From Blastopirellula sediminis (GTDB lineage: Bacteria > Planctomycetota > Planctomycetia > Pirellulales > Pirellulaceae), in assembly GCF_020966755.1 (NCBI RefSeq), contig NZ_JAJKFT010000004.1, positions 620,001 to 684,000 of the forward strand: 64,000 nucleotides of DNA. The letters run 5' to 3'. Shown piece by piece: positions 57,065 to 64,000 of the stretch. Position numbers and translations under genes: made by a program. The notes below the pieces were generated by a model. It saw only the letters and a program-made list of their open reading frames with translations. It did no database searches and was not told where the DNA came from. Numbering within the stretch: position 1 is the first letter of the stretch; each line of letters opens with the position of its first letter.

Positions 57065-58459
57065 TTAGGTCAGGAACCGCTCGATCGGGCCCTTTTGGTT
57101 GATGGTCTTTAGGCCGACGTCGAGGGCGCCGAAGTGGTCGATTGGGTTGCCGTAGGCGTTGAGTAGGGTTGTGTACCAGTTGCCCAAGGTCTTGTGGCCT
57201 GCTTGTCCGTAGCTGGGTAGTCGGATGTAGCGGCGGCCGAGATCGAGCGGGCAATTGTCGCCGGCGAGGACGACGAACGGGAATTCGGTCCCATGCGAGT
57301 GATGGGTTTCGCCTGAGTCGGGGAAGTAGAAGATCATCGTGTTATCGAACATCGTACCGCCGGCTTCGGGGACGCTTTTCAGACGCGCGACGATTCGCTC
57401 GACGAGCGTCATGTGATGATGGCGGCAGCGGTCTCGGATTTCTTCCGCTGCGAGTCCGCCGATCGTTTTTCCATGACCGACGTCGTGCATGTTCACCTTT
57501 TCCCCTTCGATGCCGGGGATGCCGGTGTAGTGGTGACCCAACTCGTCGACGGTGAATGCGACGACGTTGGTGAGCCCGGAGATAAGCGCGCCAAGCAACA
57601 CTTCGGTATGCCCAACCTGACGATCGAACGTGTTGACTTCGGGATCGAGATACTTCGGATCGAGCTCCGGAACATGTTGACGAATGACGTCGGCCATGGC
57701 GTCGATCTTGGAGTTCCGCGTGCGAATCATTTCGATCGAATCGGAGTAACTGGTGAGCTTCGACTTTTCACCGCCGACCAGTCCGCGGGCCGCGGCCGTT
57801 TCGTTCTCGGCGACAAACTCGAGCAGCATCCGGTCAAGTTGGTATTCGGCCTGGGCCGCTTTGCTTTCGGCGACTGTTTTGAAGAGTTCGGTCAGCGCAA
57901 CGCGCGGCGATCCGTAGGCATAGTTCGGCTGTTGCGGGCCGCGGGCCGAGAAGCCTTGGGCGATGCCGTCGAGCGAACCGCGCGCGTTGCCGCCATCGAG
58001 CGGAAAGCAGGCGAGCTCGATATGCTCGACCGGTGAAGGAAAGAGACGAGCCAACTCAAAGTCGACGGTCGCCCATTTGATCGAGGAGATCCGTTCGTTC
58101 GCTTTGTAAACACCCAAAGAAGAGCACCACGAATGATGCCCGGTGGTGCACATCTTGCCGGAGAGCCCCTGCAGAATCGTCAGGTTGTCGACATGGTCGG
58201 CAAGCGGGCTCATCCACTGCGGAAGATCGTGACCGTCGAGGTCGACCTCATAGGCTTCTTTGCGATTCTCTTGCGCCATCCGCTTTTCGTCGAAGGAAGG
58301 TGGAACCATGACCTTCGGAAACAAGCCGTTGCCACGATGCAGGAAGATAAATCGCATCGGCGGCTTGCCTGGGGCGGCCAACAGGCGGTCGGGGCGAGAA
58401 AACGCCATGGCCCCAGCGCCAAGCAGGCTGGCATGCAGAAAATTGCGTCGCGAGATCAT
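57065..58459 (-). CDS. Tat-exported DUF1552 protein
   Basis: A 464-residue protein with a twin-arginine leader (SRRNFLHASLLGAGAMAF). The mature chain follows the DUF1552 pattern: MRFIFLHRGNGLFPKVMVP, LTILQGLSGKMCTTGHHSW, ISSIKWATVDFELA, then a VDELGHHYTGIP region and DNTMIFYFPDSGETHHSHGTEFPFVVLAG near the end. The latter resembles alkaline-phosphatase/sulfatase-fold metal sites, with Asp, His and Glu clusters. It is the last gene of the minus-strand set and lies 63 bases after the DUF1592-type gene, its constant partner in planctomycetes. The function is not established. Confidence 0.88.
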   Translation of the reverse strand: MISRRNFLHASLLGAGAMAFSRPDRLLAAPGKPPMRFIFLHRGNGLFPKVMVPPSFDEKRMAQENRKEAYEVDLDGHDLPQWMSPLADHVDNLTILQGLSGKMCTTGHHSWCSSLGVYKANERISSIKWATVDFELARLFPSPVEHIELACFPLDGGNARGSLDGIAQGFSARGPQQPNYAYGSPRVALTELFKTVAESKAAQAEYQLDRMLLEFVAENETAAARGLVGGEKSKLTSYSDSIEMIRTRNSKIDAMADVIRQHVPELDPKYLDPEVNTFDRQVGHTEVLLGALISGLTNVVAFTVDELGHHYTGIPGIEGEKVNMHDVGHGKTIGGLAAEEIRDRCRHHHMTLVERIVARLKSVPEAGGTMFDNTMIFYFPDSGETHHSHGTEFPFVVLAGDNCPLDLGRRYIRLPSYGQAGHKTLGNWYTTLLNAYGNPIDHFGALDVGLKTINQKGPIERFLT

Positions 58460-58522
58460 TAAGTTGGCTCCAGGCTATTTTTGGCGGGCGAACTTTCGTG
58501 TTCGCCGCGAGTGGATTCTTTG

Positions 58523-61042
58523 TTACTGCGGTTTGCGATACATGAACGAATCGGAAGTGAGCAACGAGACGATGACGGCCTGAAAACTGCCGTCGCTTTC
58601 GACGTACGCGCGATCGGCGTCGCGCAGCGTTTCCGCGTCGGACGGCATTTCGTTGCGTCCCAGGTAAAAGCGAAATGCATGGCGAATGATCGACTGACGG
58701 ACGCGGTCGGAACGAACCAGGCGATCGATCAGGTCGAAGGTATCGTCGACCTGACCGTCGAGGCGGGGATCGGCGCCGACAAGTTCCCCGGTGGTGACGA
58801 CCGGGACAGTTTCAAATTCATCGAAGGTCGACTTGCCGTTTCCTTTTTTGAGTTGGTGCTCAGGGTATTCCAGCGGTTCCTGTGAGCGGAAGCGGCCGAA
58901 GTCGTCGAAGGCTTCGAAGGCGTAGCCAAGCGGGTTCATCTGCTGGTGACACTTCCAGCATTCGTTCTTCTCGGTTACCAGTTCAACACGCTGGCGGAAC
59001 GACTTGTGCGGATCTTCAGGGACTTGGGCGTCGACCGTGATTGGCACATCGGGAACGCGGCCTGCTAGCAGCTTTTCGCGGACCCAGCGACCACGGCGGA
59101 CCGGGTCGGTATGGAAGTTGGAGGAGTGTGCGATCAGCCAGGCGGGATGGGTGAGGATGCCTAGACGGTTCTCGATCTTGAACGGCTGCTGCGTCGGGTA
59201 ATCCCAATACTCGGCTTCGTCGGAATTCTTGCGATACTCGGTCGACTTCCAACTTCCATAGCGATCGACGGGCGGTGTGGGGAGCAAGTTGTAGAGCGGC
59301 GCGTGGTGCAAGTAATAGCCGTGCGCCCAAGGAGGCGTGGTGTACGGAGTTTTGCCTTGGCCGAACGACTCTTCGAAGTAGTGCATGTAGTTGAGAAATT
59401 CGCCGGGCCGGGATGCGTCGACAAGGCGGAGCGATTTGCGACTCTTGATGAATTCCAGATTCGCTTCCAGGACGGCCGTTGGGTTCTCTTTCCAGTCGGC
59501 GTCTTTCAGCGTTTCATAGACGCTGCGCCATTCTTCGATGATTTGTTGGCCGGCTTTGTTGTCTTTGTCGTGATAGACGAAAAACTCGTCGAACGTCAGC
59601 AGACGCTCGAAGACTTGCTGATCGTTTTCGACATGCACCGTTATGACGCGGTCGGCTTCCAGGACCAAGCGACCGGGCGTTCCTTGAGTGCCCCGTTCGG
59701 GATTCATGTATTTGCCAAGGCTGCGACTGCTATCCTTGAATACCTTCAAGGCGCCTGGGTAGCCTAAGAAGTCACGAAAAAAACGAACGGTGCGCGGATG
59801 GGGCGTTTCGTTCGACCGGTAGTGCTTGCCGTTGAGCGTCGGATCGATCTGGCCGCTATAGTAGTTTTGGTCGTTTAGCAATCGCTCGACTTCGCGGCGG
59901 TAATCCTCACGCGTGTTGAGTCGGCCTTCTTCGGCGGCGCGAAGCAATTGAGGATCGGGGCCGCGATCGCCAAGTGCGTAGGAAATCGCATAGCTCGCTT
60001 CGCGGGGGGAGAGTTTTTGGCGGCCAAACTGATCGGGCTCGCCGGCGCCAAACTCGAGTCGGTAGAGGAATTCCGACTCCAATAGGACTGCGACCAGCAT
60101 CTGCTGTAGGCCCAGCGTGTTGCCACTGACCTGGATCGCGTTACGCGTCAAATCGAGATAGGCCGCCGTTTCGCTTTCGTCCGCAGGTCTTCGCAGCACG
60201 CGGTCGAATTGCGTTTGAATCGCTGCGGCGATTTCTTCGTCGGAGGGAAACCCCTTTTTGAGGATGATGGTCTCCAACGCCACCGGCGTCTCACGCGGCG
60301 CCCAGCGATCTTTCGCGTTGGGATATTCGTTGGGGCCGATTTCCTGCGTTTTGACGCGAGCGGCGCGAATCTGCTTGGCGGCGATCCATTTTGCGTTGTC
60401 CATCATCACCGACAAATGGCCGCTGTTGAGCGACTCGTTATCGAAGTAGCGAACGCCTGAGCGTTCGGGAAGCAGAAATGGATTGGTAACGCCGTAAAAC
60501 GTGTTTCCCCGCTTGGAATAGGAGTCGCGTTCTTGCCCGGTTAGCCCGAAGACGTCGATTACGCGCTCATGAAAAATCTGCGGGCTCACCAGCCAACGTC
60601 GTGCGGGCGTGTAGGCTTTCTCTGTAATGGGCGCCGAGAAGAGGAGGTCATGATCGACCAGATTGCCGTTGCCGGGGTAGCGTATCTTGTCGTCCAGTTT
60701 CGACGCATCGCGACTTTTCAGCTCGGCGCGAATCCAGCGGCGGAGGTGGTTCAGCTCTTCGTTTTCCGGGCCAGCGGGCTGATCAGGGGGCATCAGGCCA
60801 AAGAAGAGTTGATCTTGAGCTCGATTGAGCAGATCCAATTGAGCGTCGAGACTCAATTGGTCGAGCCCGTCGAAGCGTACGTCTCCCTCTTGCGCATCGG
60901 CGCCATGGCAATCGCCGCAGTGAGCAGTGAGTGCGTCACGAACCTCGGGCGGCAATTGAATCGCGGTGGGCTGCGACTCCACGGCCAAAGCGGCGGAGCA
61001 GGGGATCGCCAGCACAAAGGCCAGGTGCAGGTAAAGCTTCAT
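58523..61042 (-). CDS. Exported haem-containing DUF1592/DUF1588/DUF1585-type protein
   Basis: About 839 residues from the ATG at 61042, with a signal peptide (KLYLHLAFVLAIPCSAALA). An N-terminal cytochrome-like module carries CGDCH near residue 43 and a GLMPP segment giving the distal Met. The central part (FFRDFLGYPGALKVFKD; LLTFDEFFVYH) matches DUF1592; the C-terminal part contains TEKNECWKCHQQMNPLGYAFEAFDDFGRFR (DUF1588), with a second haem site CWKCH, and SDRVRQSIIRHAFRFYLGRNE (DUF1585). Such proteins occur by the dozen in planctomycetes, next to DUF1552 genes. A periplasmic redox role is inferred from the haem sites. Confidence 0.88.
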   Translation of the reverse strand: MKLYLHLAFVLAIPCSAALAVESQPTAIQLPPEVRDALTAHCGDCHGADAQEGDVRFDGLDQLSLDAQLDLLNRAQDQLFFGLMPPDQPAGPENEELNHLRRWIRAELKSRDASKLDDKIRYPGNGNLVDHDLLFSAPITEKAYTPARRWLVSPQIFHERVIDVFGLTGQERDSYSKRGNTFYGVTNPFLLPERSGVRYFDNESLNSGHLSVMMDNAKWIAAKQIRAARVKTQEIGPNEYPNAKDRWAPRETPVALETIILKKGFPSDEEIAAAIQTQFDRVLRRPADESETAAYLDLTRNAIQVSGNTLGLQQMLVAVLLESEFLYRLEFGAGEPDQFGRQKLSPREASYAISYALGDRGPDPQLLRAAEEGRLNTREDYRREVERLLNDQNYYSGQIDPTLNGKHYRSNETPHPRTVRFFRDFLGYPGALKVFKDSSRSLGKYMNPERGTQGTPGRLVLEADRVITVHVENDQQVFERLLTFDEFFVYHDKDNKAGQQIIEEWRSVYETLKDADWKENPTAVLEANLEFIKSRKSLRLVDASRPGEFLNYMHYFEESFGQGKTPYTTPPWAHGYYLHHAPLYNLLPTPPVDRYGSWKSTEYRKNSDEAEYWDYPTQQPFKIENRLGILTHPAWLIAHSSNFHTDPVRRGRWVREKLLAGRVPDVPITVDAQVPEDPHKSFRQRVELVTEKNECWKCHQQMNPLGYAFEAFDDFGRFRSQEPLEYPEHQLKKGNGKSTFDEFETVPVVTTGELVGADPRLDGQVDDTFDLIDRLVRSDRVRQSIIRHAFRFYLGRNEMPSDAETLRDADRAYVESDGSFQAVIVSLLTSDSFMYRKPQ

Positions 61043-61140
61043 CGATCGCAACGTTCTTCTTTGGGCGTGACGCTGAGCGGGATAAAAAGCAGAACAGGGG
61101 GCTGTTGGGACTGCTTGGGCAAGAGCGGATCTTCGTCCGT

Positions 61141-61566
61141 CTAGTTTGGAGGGATATCGCCGGCGTAGACGATGTCGTAGTTGAAGACGAGTCCGCTTTC
61201 GGTGACTTCTAAATTGAAGTCAGGATTCGCCTCCGCTTGGAGGTTGAACTGTTTCGGTAAATAGTTGCGGGGAGAGTCGCCGCGATAAATCGACAACTCG
61301 ACGACGCAGGGGCCGAGCGCGACGCCTGATTGCGTCGAAACGAATCGGGCGCGGTATCTTCCGCTGGAGTCGGTTTGAGCGACGGAGGGACGAATCATCG
61401 CTCGAGGGACAAAGTTGAGCGAGACCCCTTCGATCGGCTCGCCGTTGAGGGTGATTATTCCTTCCACTTCGCCGGTCGGGATGTCCGTGCCACGTTGGCA
61501 TCCCGCGAAAACGCATAGCAGAAGGGGAACGCAAATCGACGTTGCCGAGAAGACTTTTGGAACCAT
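61141..61566 (-). CDS. Lipoprotein with carboxypeptidase-regulatory-like fold
   Basis: A 141-residue protein with a lipobox (LLCVFAGC) after a short hydrophobic leader. The mature part EVEGIITLNGEPIEGVSLNFVPR...TDSSGRYRARF is the Ig-like beta sandwich seen in planctomycete DUF1559-linked lipoproteins and CarboxypepD_reg domains. It is encoded between the DUF1559 and DUF1592-type genes, all on one strand, so joint expression is likely. The function is unknown. Confidence 0.75.
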   Translation of the reverse strand: MVPKVFSATSICVPLLLCVFAGCQRGTDIPTGEVEGIITLNGEPIEGVSLNFVPRAMIRPSVAQTDSSGRYRARFVSTQSGVALGPCVVELSIYRGDSPRNYLPKQFNLQAEANPDFNLEVTESGLVFNYDIVYAGDIPPN

Positions 61567-61676
61567 TGGATTACTCGCGCGAATGAAATGGATGTCGAAG
61601 ACGAATAACGCGGAGGTGCAATGAATGGGGTGTTGAACTAGCTTTCAGGGCATTGAACGTGGTTTGATCGTTCGGT

Positions 61677-62666
61677 TTAGTATTCGCCAACCGGGACGCC
61701 GTCACGTCGGTCGCCTAGTCGTTGGTAGGTGCCTAGGTTGCTGCTATTGGTGCTGAAACTTATCGTTTCCGAGATGAAATGAACCGACCCGTCGATGAAT
61801 GCGAACTGTCCTCCGCCGGGATGGAAACTGCTGAAGGAGAAGCGTTCGGTGTTGGGGTTGCTCAACCCGGGATTCAGCGGGAACGCTACCGTGCTGGTGA
61901 CGCAGGACGGAGGGATGGTATTGCCAGGGGATTTCGGCACGCCTAGCCAACTCGGCGTATCTTTGTCGCTTTGGGGAATCCCTTTCTCGCCGACCATGAA
62001 GGTGTTGCTGGTGCCGTCGACGATATCTCGAAACTTAAAGCTCTTGTTGTAAACGAAGATGCCGCCGCCATCGGCGCTGCCGGTGTTGGAGTTGCGGCCG
62101 TTGCAGCCGACGTAGGTCGCGCGAGCGACTCCTTCATCGCGACGGTAGCGGTTGCTGTACGTCGTACCGTTCCCATCGGTGAATGAACCGTCGCTGAATG
62201 ACGTGAACAACTCATTGGCCGAACTCGGGCAGTTCCAGACTTCCAGAAAGCTACTCGTCGCGTATACGAAGCCTTGATACTGAGTCGGATAGCCGGAAAC
62301 CGGAGTTGATCCGGGAAGGTCGCCGAGGGCGTTCAAGATTTCATACAGCTTCACTTTGCTGGCGCCGAGCGCGTCGTACTCGTTGTTCAACTCCATGAAA
62401 GGAAACAAGTCGACGTTCCACGCGAACTCAGGATTGCCGGCATCCGAAACGACGGAATCGGGAAAGCCGGTTGGGAAACTCCCATAGGTGTCATGGTGGT
62501 TGTGCGCGGCAATCGCAATCTGCTTCAGATTGTTGGTGCACGACATCCGTCGCGCCGCTTCGCGCGCTTGTTGGACGGCAGGTAAAAGCAAGGCAATTAA
62601 GACGCCGATGATGGCAATTACGACAAGTAGTTCAACTAATGTGAACCCGCGAGACCGACATTTCAT
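61677..62666 (-). CDS. DUF1559 pilin-like protein
   Basis: A 329-residue protein. The ATG at 62666 follows GGAG at good distance. The N-terminus is a type IV pilin/pseudopilin signal: RSRGFTLVELLVVIAIIGVLIALLLPAVQ, with cleavage before Phe and Glu5 present. CTNNLKQIAIAAHNHHDTYGSFP begins the DUF1559 domain, and the end holds FAFIDGSVHFIS, the conserved DGSV motif. The family is hugely expanded in planctomycetes and is thought to form surface fibres. It heads the minus-strand set and is divergent from the XylR-like regulator. Confidence 0.93.
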   Translation of the reverse strand: MKCRSRGFTLVELLVVIAIIGVLIALLLPAVQQAREAARRMSCTNNLKQIAIAAHNHHDTYGSFPTGFPDSVVSDAGNPEFAWNVDLFPFMELNNEYDALGASKVKLYEILNALGDLPGSTPVSGYPTQYQGFVYATSSFLEVWNCPSSANELFTSFSDGSFTDGNGTTYSNRYRRDEGVARATYVGCNGRNSNTGSADGGGIFVYNKSFKFRDIVDGTSNTFMVGEKGIPQSDKDTPSWLGVPKSPGNTIPPSCVTSTVAFPLNPGLSNPNTERFSFSSFHPGGGQFAFIDGSVHFISETISFSTNSSNLGTYQRLGDRRDGVPVGEY

Positions 62667-62852
62667 GAAAATCTCCACAGACCAAAAGGCCCCAAAAAAG
62701 AAGAATGGTATGAAACGACTTGTTAGGAATCCGCCTGGCGCTCCGTGCCCCTTCCGTCAGAAAAATTGATTGCAATGCAGGGATGACAGCCGTATTGTAA
62801 ATTTGCAGAAGCACGATTTCGGGAAAATCAGTATCGTTTTTAGGAAAGCCGG

Positions 62853-64000
62853 ATGGGCAAGCGATCGAAACGAATTGCTTTAATGCTTGACCTGAACTGG
62901 CCCTACAAGCGACATGCGAGCGTCTATGCCGGCACCCAGAAATACGTCGAAGAGCAGGGGTGGGAGTCAGTCATCGACGAATATGTGTACGATTCGATCT
63001 CTTCGGCTCGGAATAAGGGAGAGGTTCCCTACGATGGCATCATCGCCAGAGCGTCGAAGCTACTTGCCGAACGGACCCGTAACTTGGAACTACCGGTCGT
63101 TAACGTCTGGTCGAGTTCCCCTGTTCGCGACTTACTACCTAGCGTATTTCCGGACTATGAAGCGTCCGGTCACATGCGGGCCGAACATCTATTGTCACGC
63201 GGCCTGCGAAAGTTCGCTTGCTTGGGATGTCGAACCGACTCGTCCGACGTCTTCGAGATCGCCGCGTTTCAAAATGCGGTTCAAGAGTACGGTTACGCGT
63301 GTCAAACGGCCTGGATTCCACTTGCGTTTTCCCAGACGCTAAAGAAGTGGAAAGACTCGGCGGAGACGATCGACGCTTGGATGCAGCGGTGGAGTTCACC
63401 CATTGGCGTCTTTGTCGGCGGCGATCAACTGGGCCGCATGGTCGTCCAAAAATGTCGTGAACGAGGTTTGCGAGTTCCTGAAGACGTGGCGATTATCGCA
63501 GGACGCAATGAAGAAGTGCTCTGCGAACGGCCTAGCCCGTCCATCACGAGCGTCGAAATGGGATTTGAGCGGGTCGGTTACGAAGCGGCGCGACTGTTGG
63601 GGCATTTGATGGACGGGGGCGAACCGCCTCGCAGGCCCTTATTGCTTCAGCCAGAGGGACTCGTCGTCCGCGAGTCGACCGATTTTTTCGCCGTCCAAGA
63701 CGAGTTAGTCGCCGCAGCCCTGGAGTTTATCGCCAAGAACAGTCACAGCCGGATTGGTCAGGATGACGTCGCACGTGCGCTCGCCGTCGAAACGCGAACC
63801 TTGCAAAACCGGTTTCGCAAGGTCTTGGGACAGCCGATCGCCGCGACTGTTCGCAAGGTCCGACTGGAGCGAGCGAAACGAGAACTGGCGCAAACGGACC
63901 GCTCGCTGAAGAACATTGCTCGCGATGTTGGCTTCGGTTCGCCGATGCGAATGTACGAGCTGTTCAAGCGAGAGTTAGGCGTCACGCCGATCGAGTTTCG
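62853..64000 (+). CDS. XylR-like AraC family regulator (3' end cut by window)
   Basis: The frame is open from the ATG at 62853 (AGGAAAG just before) to the window end, giving 382 residues of an incomplete gene. Residues 1-275 form a LacI/periplasmic-binding type sensor: KRIALMLDLNWPYKRHASVYAGTQKYV, then DGIIARA, CLGCRTDS, GVFVGGDQLGRMVVQKCRERGLRVPEDVAIIAG. From about 285 comes an AraC helix-turn-helix pair (IGQDDVARALAVETRTLQNR; LKNIARDVGFGSPMRMYELF). This is the XylR architecture, which senses a sugar and activates nearby genes. The divergent DUF1559 cluster, 186 bases away, is a likely target. Confidence 0.9.
   Translation, partial: MGKRSKRIALMLDLNWPYKRHASVYAGTQKYVEEQGWESVIDEYVYDSISSARNKGEVPYDGIIARASKLLAERTRNLELPVVNVWSSSPVRDLLPSVFPDYEASGHMRAEHLLSRGLRKFACLGCRTDSSDVFEIAAFQNAVQEYGYACQTAWIPLAFSQTLKKWKDSAETIDAWMQRWSSPIGVFVGGDQLGRMVVQKCRERGLRVPEDVAIIAGRNEEVLCERPSPSITSVEMGFERVGYEAARLLGHLMDGGEPPRRPLLLQPEGLVVRESTDFFAVQDELVAAALEFIAKNSHSRIGQDDVARALAVETRTLQNRFRKVLGQPIAATVRKVRLERAKRELAQTDRSLKNIARDVGFGSPMRMYELFKRELGVTPIEF

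Overview
The window looks like part of the chromosome of a Planctomycetota bacterium of the Pirellulaceae type (Blastopirellula/Bremerella/Rhodopirellula-like). That placement rests on protein families read from sequence: a DUF1559 pilin-like protein, a DUF1552 Tat protein next to a haem-containing DUF1592/1588/1585-type protein, a CehA/McbA-type metallohydrolase, Tat-exported Gfo/Idh/MocA and sugar isomerase/epimerase proteins, a very large alpha-2-macroglobulin, an ABC permease fused to a CPBP protease, and a small basic DUF6800-like protein. Gene density is high, GC content is moderate to high, and long antisense open frames are common because of codon bias. No phage, IS element or CRISPR array was seen.

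Layout. 1-5 kb: end of an unidentified gene, a large palindrome, an HNH endonuclease with a degenerate tRNA in front of it, a PHP-like hydrolase, and YCII and DUF2314 proteins. 4.9-11.6 kb: alpha-2-macroglobulin, whose last 58 codons and terminator are duplicated downstream. 12-18.5 kb: a J-like membrane protein with an internal duplication, then a six-haem cytochrome translationally coupled to an outer-membrane barrel. 18.6-28.7 kb: aroA, clpS, a ribbon-helix-helix protein, a sugar isomerase/epimerase, an ankyrin/LysR divergent pair, hflX, an SDR, a Gfo/Idh/MocA oxidoreductase and a BON protein. 28.8-39.4 kb: an RluA-type enzyme, an amidohydrolase, purM, glgX, a GT39-like membrane protein, aspS and an HD hydrolase. 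39.5-48.2 kb: ABC exporter genes, an ACT protein, a thioesterase, and a seven-gene minus-strand operon tpiA-secG-yicC-gmk-rpoZ-coaC-coaB. 48.4-50 kb: three tandem small secreted Tyr-rich paralogues. 50-56.6 kb: pheA, then the chaperone pair dnaK-clpB behind a strong sigma54-type promoter. 56.9-64 kb: tRNA-Ser(UGA), then DUF1559, lipoprotein, DUF1592 and DUF1552 genes on the minus strand, with a XylR-like AraC regulator reading away from them and cut off by the window end.

How the genes fit together. Most of the window is housekeeping: translation, purine, CoA and aromatic amino acid synthesis, proteostasis (dnaK, clpB, clpS) and secretion. The accessory interest lies in four cell-envelope modules: the cytochrome-barrel pair, the alpha-2-macroglobulin locus with its segmental duplication, the tandem C-terminal Tyr-Trp secreted proteins, and the DUF1559/lipoprotein/DUF1592/DUF1552 set beside a sugar-type regulator. 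None is proven to be a new system; the cytochrome-barrel pair and the regulator-linked DUF set are the best candidates for follow-up.
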